Origin: JADGRB01 sp036267635
Lineage (GTDB): Bacteria; Myxococcota_A; Polyangia; Fen-1088
Length of the DNA: 64,000 nt
Direction of reading: 5' to 3'
NCBI GenBank assembly: GCA_036267635.1
Contig: DATAVR010000120.1
Coordinates: 8,658-72,657, forward strand
The position numbers and the translations under genes are program-made. This document shows, piece by piece, positions 1-7,452 of this stretch (position 1 is the first letter of the stretch; each line of letters starts with the position of its first letter). The notes beneath the pieces are model-generated. The model saw nothing but the letters and a program-made list of their open reading frames with translations. It was not told the DNA's origin and made no database searches.

Positions 1-744
1 GGCGGGGACGAGGAGGACCTGGCCCGCCTGGTCGACCGGCCGTTCCAGCGCGCCGTCATCACCGCCTACCTCAAGACCGACGACTTCCGCGCCATGAAGG
101 CGATGACCGAGGCCACCAAGGCGGAGGCCGCGCGGCTGTTCGCGGGCACCGGGGTCAGCGCCAACGTCGGCGGCGGCGTCACCAACGTCATCGCCCTCAA
201 CGAGACGATGGTGCACGGCAAGACCATCAACCTCATCCAGATCTCCATCCTGGTGGTCGTCATCACCGCCATCCTGCTCCGCTCGCTGGCGGGCGGCTTC
301 CTGGTGCTGCTGCCGCTGGCCACCGCGGCGCTGGTCAACCTCGGCCTCATGGGGTGGACCGGCATCCTGCTCTCGATGGGGACGGCGGCCATCTCGGCGA
401 TGGCGGTCGGCATCGGCGCCGACTACGCCGTCTACTTCATCTTCCGCGTGCGCGAGGAGTTCCAGCGCACCGGCGATCTGCGCGAGGCGACCGCCACCGC
501 GCTCACGACGTCAGGCAAGGCGATCGCCTACGTGGCCAGCGCCGTCGCCGGCGGCTACCTCTGTCTGACGCTCTCGTTCTTCAAGGTGCACGTCTTGCTC
601 GGCGTGCTGGTGGCGCTCACCATGGTGACCAGCAGCGCCGCCACGGTCGCCTTCCTGCCGTCGGTGATCCTCTGGTTCACGCCGCGGTTCTTGCGGCGCC
701 CGGCGGTCCGCGCTCAGGCTACGGAGACGCGCAAGGCTGTTTGA
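1..744 (+). CDS. MMPL/RND-family exporter, C-terminal part (5' end outside window)
   Basis: The frame is open from base 1, so the gene starts upstream of the window; about 247 residues are visible. They contain a short periplasmic stretch followed by about five transmembrane helices. The segment GIGADYAVYFIFR is typical of the second transmembrane half of MMPL/RND proteins, which use the proton gradient to export lipids or other hydrophobic compounds across the inner membrane. A basic tail follows the last helix. The stop lies inside the 3' end of the convergent lipoprotein gene (26 bp overlap). Substrate cannot be told from this half. The family call is firm. Confidence 0.85.
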   Translation, partial: GGDEEDLARLVDRPFQRAVITAYLKTDDFRAMKAMTEATKAEAARLFAGTGVSANVGGGVTNVIALNETMVHGKTINLIQISILVVVITAILLRSLAGGFLVLLPLATAALVNLGLMGWTGILLSMGTAAISAMAVGIGADYAVYFIFRVREEFQRTGDLREATATALTTSGKAIAYVASAVAGGYLCLTLSFFKVHVLLGVLVALTMVTSSAATVAFLPSVILWFTPRFLRRPAVRAQATETRKAV

Positions 745-1747
745 CCGGCTCGAGGATGGTCAGGTACCAGGGCGCGGGGTTTCGACAGACGCCGCAGATG
801 AGGCCCACCAACCAGGTGCCGGTCGAGTCGATGCCGGGGAAGCTGTTGCCGCCGGCGTCCTTCAACGTCGTGAAGTCGAGGACGAACCCCGAGGCGATGT
901 CGGCGGTGTAGAGATCCTCGGCGATGGTCTGCAGATCGAGGAACTGACCCTCGAGCTCGGCCGGCGTCTGGCTGTAGTGGCCGACGATCGCGCTGGTGAT
1001 GTTGGTCCTGGTGTTGTCGGTGATCTGGGCGCCGAGCGCGTTCGCCCCCAGCTGCCCCCAATCGAGCGTCAGGGCGGCCGTGCCGGCGGGGACGCCGGTG
1101 GGGTGCAGGCTGTGCAGGTTGGCGTCGTAGGTGAGGCCGGTCGACGTGTTGGTGAGGGTGACGGTCGTGTTGGTGGAGGCGTCGTCGAGCTGGAAGGCCT
1201 GCAGCATCCTGATGCCGGTGCCCAGGTTCGCCCCGGTCTGCGCGGTGATGGCGAACGTCGAGTTGGCCGGCGTATAGGTGGCCGCGTCGAGGTAAGGCCC
1301 GGCGAGGGTGGCGTCGATGGGCTCGCCACCGGCGGTGAAGTCGTTGAACAGGCTCCCTGACGTCTGACCGCCGCTCGGCGCGAACAAAGGCGGCGGGGTG
1401 ATGGCGATGCTGGACTGGCTGAACGAGTCGTCGATCAGCTGCGACTCGAAGGTCGCGACCGGCAGGTTCACCAGCAAGAGGAAGATCGAGTTCAAGTCGG
1501 CGACCGGATCGACCGGGTGACCGAGGAAGTCCTGGGTGACGCCGCCCCAATCGAAGGTCAGGTCTGACATCGACTTGACCTTCACCGGGGAGAGCGTGAG
1601 CGTACTGGAAAAGGCGTAGTCGTTCGCCTCGTTCGCCGCGATGGACCCGTCGGTGCAGGTCAGGCTGGGACTGCCGCTGCCGCAGGCGATGGCCAGCAGA
1701 GGGAGCAGAGTCCCCGTCAGGAACAGCAACTTATTGGCGCGTTTCAT
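719..1747 (-). CDS. Predicted lipoprotein of unknown function
   Basis: A 342-residue protein beginning MKRANKLLFLTGTLLPLLA followed by a cysteine at a lipobox (LLAIAC). It is therefore probably an exported, lipid-anchored envelope protein. The mature part is rich in Thr, Ser, Asn and Asp with alternating hydrophobic residues, which looks like beta structure; I recognise no catalytic motif. It lies 12 bp downstream of the arylsulfotransferase-like gene on the same strand and is probably co-transcribed with it. Its 3' end overlaps the convergent transporter gene by 26 bp. Confidence 0.75.
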   Translation of the reverse strand: MKRANKLLFLTGTLLPLLAIACGSGSPSLTCTDGSIAANEANDYAFSSTLTLSPVKVKSMSDLTFDWGGVTQDFLGHPVDPVADLNSIFLLLVNLPVATFESQLIDDSFSQSSIAITPPPLFAPSGGQTSGSLFNDFTAGGEPIDATLAGPYLDAATYTPANSTFAITAQTGANLGTGIRMLQAFQLDDASTNTTVTLTNTSTGLTYDANLHSLHPTGVPAGTAALTLDWGQLGANALGAQITDNTRTNITSAIVGHYSQTPAELEGQFLDLQTIAEDLYTADIASGFVLDFTTLKDAGGNSFPGIDSTGTWLVGLICGVCRNPAPWYLTILEPVKQPCASP

Positions 1748-1759
1748 GGGATCGAAGCG

Positions 1760-3280
1760 TTACTTGGTCGACGGCCCATAAAGGGTGGCACGCTTCTCGA
1801 AGAATCCAAAGGTGGTGCGGGTGGACGTGACCTCCTGGACGACGGTTCCTCCGCTGTCCACCTCTTCGATCGTGCTCGCTGGCCCGTAGTTGACGATGGT
1901 GTTGCCGTTGGGCAGCCGCTGCACGTCGCCGAGCGCCATGACCTGGATGGCGGGGCTGGCCGTGTAGGACCAGACCTTGGTCGACGTGTTGGCTCCAGTG
2001 TCGAGCATGACCTCGAGCGCGGTCGCCCCCGACCCGCTGCCGCCGCTCGACGGGCTGTTGTTGTTGAAGAGGAGGATGTCGTTCGCGCTGAGAATCTGGA
2101 AGCCGTGCTGGCCCCCCTTCCACAGATCGCCGGTGAAGGTGCTGGTGATCCCGTTGCTTCCGCTCAGAACCCAGACCGTCGCGCCGGTCGTCCGCGAGAC
2201 CTTCGTCAAGCAGTCGTTGTCGAGATCGGAGAAGATCAGCGTGTCGTCCGACGGCGAGTACTGGATGTAGTTGACGTGGCAGCTTGCGGTCCCTCCGTGC
2301 GCCGTCCTGGCGTTGACCAGGGTGGTGGCCGTGCTGGACGGCGTCCCGCCCGTCGGGAAGATCTTGATGTCGTCGCAGCCGTTCGTCCCCGTGCCGTAGG
2401 TGAAGAAGGCCACGCTGCCGTCGGGCAGCGGCGTCACCTCGTGGCTGTGGTGCGCGAACGCCGTCGTGAAATCGGTATCGGTCAGCCCATCCATGGTCAC
2501 GCGGTGCACGTGGTCGGTGGTCATCCCGTCGGGGACGTTGCCGCTGGCGATCCAGATGTAGTTGCCGTCGTAGCTCATGCGAGCGCCGCAGGCGTCGCTG
2601 GTGTCGTCGTACCACCAGACGTAAGAGCCGTCGCTGTCGAAGATGAAGGCTGGCGCGTGTCCTGAGGTCACGTACTGGCCGGTCACCACGAAGCCCGGCG
2701 CGAGCGCGGCCTTGTTGTTGGTGGTGGTGTCCAACGACGGAAGACCATTCAACTGCGCGCCGGTCGCGATGGTGTTGTCGCCGCCCAGGCAGATGCCGCC
2801 GCTGCTGGTGACCGAGATCCGGAAGTGGTACGTCTTCGACGGCTTCATCCCGAGCAGCAGCGTCCGATAGCTCTGCGCGGCGAGATCGACCGGGGCCGTC
2901 ATCCCGTAGCCGGTATCGAGGCCGAAGTCGATGTGCGCCTCCGTCGGGCTCGGGAGCGTGGTCGTGAAGGTCACGATGCCGACGGTCGGGATCATCGAGC
3001 TCGGCGAAGCCATCGGCGTGATGGTGCAGCTGACGGTGCCACCGCCGCCCGTCCCGGTTGCGCCGCCCGTCCCGGTTGCGCCTCCCGTCGCGGTTGCGCC
3101 TCCCGTCGCGCTCGAACCGCCCGTCGGGCTACTCCCGCCCGTCGCGCCCGAACCGCCCTCGCCGCTGCCGCCGGAGCTGTTGCTCTTGCCGCAGCCGGGA
3201 CCGATCGCGAGCAGGCCCACCACCAAGCACCCCCTAAAGCTCAGAGGCCTCGAGACATGGCGCAGAGACAGGTGGCGCAT
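1760..3280 (-). CDS. Arylsulfotransferase-like lipoprotein (ASST-type propeller), copy A
   Basis: A 506-residue protein with a signal peptide ending in a lipobox (LAIGPGC) and a Gly/Ser/Thr linker at about residues 30-85. A fibronectin-like segment follows (about 90-165), then a propeller typical of bacterial aryl-sulfate sulfotransferases. Family features visible are HVNYIQYSPSDDTLIFSD, GQHGFQILSANDILLFNN and DVQRLPNGNTIVNYG, plus several His residues where the family carries its active-site histidines. ASST enzymes move sulfate between phenolic compounds in the periplasm, but activity and substrate here are unproven. It is a close paralogue of the next upstream gene (3445-4887): both share the same layout and end in RATLYGP. 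Confidence 0.75.
   Translation of the reverse strand: MRHLSLRHVSRPLSFRGCLVVGLLAIGPGCGKSNSSGGSGEGGSGATGGSSPTGGSSATGGATATGGATGTGGATGTGGGGTVSCTITPMASPSSMIPTVGIVTFTTTLPSPTEAHIDFGLDTGYGMTAPVDLAAQSYRTLLLGMKPSKTYHFRISVTSSGGICLGGDNTIATGAQLNGLPSLDTTTNNKAALAPGFVVTGQYVTSGHAPAFIFDSDGSYVWWYDDTSDACGARMSYDGNYIWIASGNVPDGMTTDHVHRVTMDGLTDTDFTTAFAHHSHEVTPLPDGSVAFFTYGTGTNGCDDIKIFPTGGTPSSTATTLVNARTAHGGTASCHVNYIQYSPSDDTLIFSDLDNDCLTKVSRTTGATVWVLSGSNGITSTFTGDLWKGGQHGFQILSANDILLFNNNSPSSGGSGSGATALEVMLDTGANTSTKVWSYTASPAIQVMALGDVQRLPNGNTIVNYGPASTIEEVDSGGTVVQEVTSTRTTFGFFEKRATLYGPSTK
3045..3116. repeat. 18-bp tandem repeat encoding the Gly/Thr linker
   Basis: Four head-to-tail 18-bp units (ccgcccgtcccggttgcg and close variants at 3045, 3063, 3081 and 3099) lie within the lipoprotein coding sequence and encode the GATGTG-type linker behind the lipid anchor. 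The period keeps the frame, so copy-number change would only lengthen or shorten the tether. Confidence 0.8.
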
Positions 3281-3444
3281 AGATCGGCAGTGACACCAGC
3301 GCGGAAAACGGCTCGCCCGATCGGCGCTTTTCCGTCGGTGACCGCGAATACCGCCGCGGTGCGCCGGCTCACTTTCACCTTTCCAGAAAGCGATTCACGG
3401 CGGGCCGACTCTGCGCTGCCGGACAGACTTTTGCGATGCGCGTG

Positions 3445-4887
3445 CTATCTCGGCGGCGGTCCGTAAAGAGTCGCTCGCTTCTGAATGTAACCAAAATTCG
3501 TCTGCGTCTTGATCTCCTGCAAGAGGTTCCCGTCCGCGTCGACCTCCCGAATCGTCCCCTTCGTCGCGAAGTCGACCATCGTGTTGCCGTTGGGGAGGCG
3601 CTGCGCATCGCCGAGCACGTCGTCGTTGAGCCCGGTCCCCTTGTACGACCAGGTCTCGGTTGCCGTCATGGCCGATAGATCGAGCTTCACCTCGATCGCC
3701 TGCGAGCCTGACTGGTCGCCGATCGCGTCGCCCCACATGGTGGAGCTGCCCGCCGGCCGCAGGCTGTTGTTGTTGAAGATGACGAAGTCGTCGAGGCCGA
3801 GGATGTGGAAGCCGTGCTCGCCGCCAAACCAGATGATGGCGCCGTCGCTGAAGGAGCTGACCGGACCGCCGGTGACGCCGCCGTTCAGCACCCAGACGGT
3901 GGCGCCGGTCCGTGTGATCTTGGTGAGGCAGTTGTTGTCGAGGTCCGAGAAGACCAGCGTGTCGTCCAGGCTGGAGTAGAAGATGGCGTTCACGTGGCAG
4001 GCGCCCGAGCCGCCGTGCGCCGTCTTGGCGTTGACCAAGGTGGTGACCGTCCCGTCCGGCGCGCGCAGCTTGATGTCGTCGCACATGTTCGTCCCGTAGG
4101 TGTAGAAGGCGACGGTCTCGTCGGGGAGCACGGTGAGCTGGTGGCTCAGGCCCGCGAACTCCTCCGAGTGGTCCTCGTCGATCAACCCGTCCATGGAGAC
4201 GCGGTGGACGTGCGCCGTGTTGCTGGGGACGTCCGCGCTGTTGATCCAGATGTAGTTGCCGTCGTAGCTCATCGTCACGCCGGTCGCGTCGCTGCCCGGG
4301 ACCGTGTACCACCAGACGTAGGTGCCGTCCTTGTCGAGGATGAACGCGGGAGCGCCGTTGCCGAGCGTCAGGCTGTACTGGCCCGTCACCAGGAACCCGC
4401 CGTAAAGCGCGCTCGCGTCGTTCGTGGTGATGGTGGGGTTCTGCATTCCGTTCGGCTGCGCGCCGGTGGCGATCGTGTTGTCGCCGCTCGTACAGGTGCC
4501 ATAGCCGTCTGTCGCCGAGATCTGGAAGTGGTAGGTCCGGAGGGGCTTCATGCCGAGCAACAACGTTCGGTTGTCCGCCTGGGTGAGGTCGACCGGCGCC
4601 GTCATGCCGTACGAGGTGTCGAGCCCGAAGTCGATGTGCGCCTCCGTCGGGCTCGCAAGCGTCGTCGACCAGGTGACGATGCCGACCGTGGAGATCTTCG
4701 GGCTGAGCGAGAAGCTCAGCATGAAGCTGCAGCCGCCGGAGCCGACGCTGATGATGTCGACGCCGCTGCTGGGGCTTCCATCGTTGGAGCCACCGTCGGT
4801 CCTGGAGGCGCTGCTGCCCGAGCTGCAGCCCAAGCCGACCCAGAGCAGACATCCCCACAGGCTCAGAGGTTTCGACACACGGCCCAT
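3445..4887 (-). CDS. Arylsulfotransferase-like lipoprotein, copy B (tandem paralogue)
   Basis: A 480-residue protein starting MGRVSKPLSLWGCLLW with a lipobox (VGLGC). I chose the ATG at 4887 because the longer open frame adds about 108 residues with no export features. The architecture matches copy A: linker, fibronectin-like segment (TEAHIDFGLDT is shared) and an ASST propeller with CHVNAIFYSSLDDTLVFSD and GDAQRLPNGNTMVDFATKG. It lies 164 bp upstream of copy A on the same strand. Copy B has a shorter Ser/Gly linker and no 18-bp repeats. It is probably an old tandem duplication, judging by the protein divergence. Confidence 0.78.
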   Translation of the reverse strand: MGRVSKPLSLWGCLLWVGLGCSSGSSASRTDGGSNDGSPSSGVDIISVGSGGCSFMLSFSLSPKISTVGIVTWSTTLASPTEAHIDFGLDTSYGMTAPVDLTQADNRTLLLGMKPLRTYHFQISATDGYGTCTSGDNTIATGAQPNGMQNPTITTNDASALYGGFLVTGQYSLTLGNGAPAFILDKDGTYVWWYTVPGSDATGVTMSYDGNYIWINSADVPSNTAHVHRVSMDGLIDEDHSEEFAGLSHQLTVLPDETVAFYTYGTNMCDDIKLRAPDGTVTTLVNAKTAHGGSGACHVNAIFYSSLDDTLVFSDLDNNCLTKITRTGATVWVLNGGVTGGPVSSFSDGAIIWFGGEHGFHILGLDDFVIFNNNSLRPAGSSTMWGDAIGDQSGSQAIEVKLDLSAMTATETWSYKGTGLNDDVLGDAQRLPNGNTMVDFATKGTIREVDADGNLLQEIKTQTNFGYIQKRATLYGPPPR

Positions 4888-5118
4888 AATGAACGAAAAG
4901 GAAGCGCCATTCGAGATCGTGCCGGCAGCGACGATTCCATGATACCGGAGTCGGCGATGAAGTGAGCCCACCCACGGTCTGCCGGATCGAGCTGACAGAT
5001 CGTCGCCCGGCGCGCCGCGGAGGTTGTCAGATCGGCGGGATCCGCGGCGACGAGGCCGAGGCGGCCCTTTCGCCGCGCACTCCGCGCTGGCACAGGGCTC
5101 GCAGTGAGAGAGCGCATC

Positions 5119-5310
5119 ATGCGATGGGGGCGCTGGATCGTACTGGGCTTTGCCGTGTCTCTGATCGGCGCTCAGATTTCGGGCTGTGACCAGATGCCGC
5201 CCATCGACCAAAACTTCGACTCGAGCGTGGGCGAGGACTTCAAGGCGCCGGCCGCCGACAGCTCGCAGGACGCCGGGAGCGCCGCCGCCGACGCCGCGAC
5301 CGCTCCGTGA
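5119..5310 (+). CDS. Small predicted lipoprotein
   Basis: A 63-residue protein (68 if the GTG at 5104 is used) with a clear lipoprotein signal: MRWGRWIVLGFAVSLIG and then the lipobox ISGC. The mature part is short, acidic and Ala/Asp-rich with no fold I recognise. The ATG at 5119 gives the more normal signal peptide. It is transcribed away from the copy B arylsulfotransferase-like gene, and its stop is 9 bp from the convergent phosphodiesterase stop. Confidence 0.55.
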   Translation: MRWGRWIVLGFAVSLIGAQISGCDQMPPIDQNFDSSVGEDFKAPAADSSQDAGSAAADAATAP

Positions 5311-5319
5311 CCGTTCAGG

Positions 5320-7275
5320 TCAGGGCTTTGCCGCCTCCGAGCCCTGCTTCGCTCCGCCGCACGGCAGAGCGGCGACCCAGTCGCCCCAGACAATCGGTCC
5401 GGTCAGCTTCCTCGCCGCGTCGAGGTAGCGGACGCCGGACGCAATCTGGAAGTGCAGCAGCGTGCGGATCCCCTCTCTGGTCGGAAGCGACGCCGCCTGG
5501 CCACAGGTCGACCGCACCGTCGCCGGTCCGCCGGCCAGCGCCTCGCCGAGCACGCGCCCTGCCAGCCGCCCCCGGCTCGGCATCTCGAGGCCGAGGATTC
5601 GCGCCAGCGTCTGCGCGATGTCGGCGTTGCCGGCGGGCGCCCGGTCGACGAAGCCGCGTTTGAAATCGGGGCCGAAGGCGATCATCGTGTTGGTGACGTC
5701 GGCGCGCCCGAAGCTGCCGTGCGTCCCCTGCCCCTGCTGGAGCGTGGTATCCGAAACGTCGACCTGGGTGCGAAGCGCGTCTCGAGGATCGAGGCTGAAC
5801 GTCTTGAGCGCCACGACGATCGACGGCCTCGGCAGGAGCGCGCGCCCCACGAGGTTGATGTCGCGCAAGCTGAGCGCGCCCGGCACGGCGTTCTGCGCCC
5901 CATCGACGAAAACGCCGTCGACGTAGTCCTGTCGGAGAAGAAACGCCGCGACGTCGGCGATCGCCGCGCGATCCCCGTCGGGCACGTAGATGAGATCCGA
6001 TCCGCCGTTGGCCGCGACGACGACCTTGGCCTGTCTCGGCGTCGCCAGCGCGCAGTCGCGCGCGATGAGGCCGTTGCCGAGCGACGGGTGCCCCCCGACC
6101 TCGATCTGCGCCAGCTCCTTCACCCCGCCGGCGCCGACCCGCGCCTGGTCCGGATCGCAAAGCCGCAGCCCGAGGTGTCCCGCGACATCGATCGCCACGA
6201 AGCCCGGCGGCAGATCGCCGGCCCGGACGTCGGGCAGGTGCGCCTTCGTCGAGCCGCTCGCCGACCGACGTCCGTCGGCGTCGACCTCGCGCCGGCTCAC
6301 CGTCGAAAAGCCGTGATCCGAGGTGACGAAGAGGTCGGTGATCGGGGCGAGCGCGGGGTCGCTCTCCAGCGCCGCCAGGATCTGCCGCAGGGTCTGGTCG
6401 GCGTTGTGAACCGCGGCCCTCGACGTTGGTCCGTTGATCCCCGGCGACAGCTCGCCCAGGCTGTCGCCCTGATTGTGCTGGGTGGCGTCCGGATCGCGCG
6501 ACCAGAAGATCAGCACGAACGGCTTCCCGCGCTTCTTGAATTCGGGGAGGATCACCTTGGTGACGGCGTCGGCGAGGAACTGCTGCTGGCGGACGTTGGC
6601 CACCCGCGTCCCGGGATTGTGGCGGTCGCCCGAATAGCCGTTGTCATCGGGGGTCTGCGGTCTGCCGTTCGTCCGCGGCGGCAGCGCCGTGCCGCCGAGC
6701 GCCGTCTTCATGACCGCCGCGATCGTCGGATCGAGCGGCAGGCCCCTCCCCGATCCCGTGCGATCGTCGATGAAGATCGTCGCTGACGGCGAAGCAGCGC
6801 TCCCCTCCCCGACGTCCTGGACCAAGGTCGGCCCAAGCTTTCCGACCGCCGCCGTGCTGAACCCGTGGGCCCGGGCGACCGCCAGCAGGCTCGTCTCGCC
6901 GAGGTAGTTTCCGCCCGTCTGGGCGTCGAGGGCGGCCAAGACCTCATCGTCCTCGATGAAGGGCGTCCCGCTGTTGGCGATCGTCGCGCCGGTGTAGAGC
7001 GTGTTGGCGAAGTCGCCCGTGTCGCCGAGCTGATGGCCGGTCGCGATGGCCGAGGCGTTGGCGGTCGTCACCGTCGGGAACAGCGAATGGCTGTTGACGA
7101 AGAAGACGCCCTCGTTCTGCAACCGCACCAGGGTCGGCGCGTCGGTCGGGTTGAGCGAGCCGGGACGCAGCCCGTCGGCCACGAAGATGACGACGTTGCG
7201 CGGACGGCTTCGGGCCTCCGCCGGCCCGCCGGCCGCCGCAATCGCGAAGAGGCAGGCGGCGGCACGGAGCTTCAT
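5320..7275 (-). CDS. Secreted alkaline-phosphatase-superfamily phosphodiesterase
   Basis: A 651-residue protein starting at 7275 with a Sec signal peptide (MKLRAAACLFAIAAAGGPAEA). Next comes the superfamily start RNVVIFVADGLRPGSL (metal-binding Asp) and then the nucleophile region FPTVTTANASAIATGH, which resembles type I phosphodiesterases/nucleotide pyrophosphatases. Further metal ligands are expected at SRDPDATQHNQG and VTSDHGFSTV. The enzyme probably hydrolyses phosphodiester or phosphomonoester substrates in the periplasm or outside the cell; the exact substrate is unknown. The open frame extends about 219 residues further upstream, but that extension lacks export features and I reject it. 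The gene is divergent from the TPR protein across a 177-bp gap. Confidence 0.8.
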   Translation of the reverse strand: MKLRAAACLFAIAAAGGPAEARSRPRNVVIFVADGLRPGSLNPTDAPTLVRLQNEGVFFVNSHSLFPTVTTANASAIATGHQLGDTGDFANTLYTGATIANSGTPFIEDDEVLAALDAQTGGNYLGETSLLAVARAHGFSTAAVGKLGPTLVQDVGEGSAASPSATIFIDDRTGSGRGLPLDPTIAAVMKTALGGTALPPRTNGRPQTPDDNGYSGDRHNPGTRVANVRQQQFLADAVTKVILPEFKKRGKPFVLIFWSRDPDATQHNQGDSLGELSPGINGPTSRAAVHNADQTLRQILAALESDPALAPITDLFVTSDHGFSTVSRREVDADGRRSASGSTKAHLPDVRAGDLPPGFVAIDVAGHLGLRLCDPDQARVGAGGVKELAQIEVGGHPSLGNGLIARDCALATPRQAKVVVAANGGSDLIYVPDGDRAAIADVAAFLLRQDYVDGVFVDGAQNAVPGALSLRDINLVGRALLPRPSIVVALKTFSLDPRDALRTQVDVSDTTLQQGQGTHGSFGRADVTNTMIAFGPDFKRGFVDRAPAGNADIAQTLARILGLEMPSRGRLAGRVLGEALAGGPATVRSTCGQAASLPTREGIRTLLHFQIASGVRYLDAARKLTGPIVWGDWVAALPCGGAKQGSEAAKP

Positions 7276-7452
7276 GGAGCTCGACCATACCTCCGCGCGT
7301 GACCGGTGACACGACGCGGAGGGCGACCATGCGCCGACGCCCGCCTCGACGATCTGGGAATTGGTCCGCGCGGTGATTCGGATCACCGGCCGCGGACGTT
7401 GTCCCTGGACAACCCGATGCCGTGAGCCAGAGTTTTCCAACGAGGTGACAGC

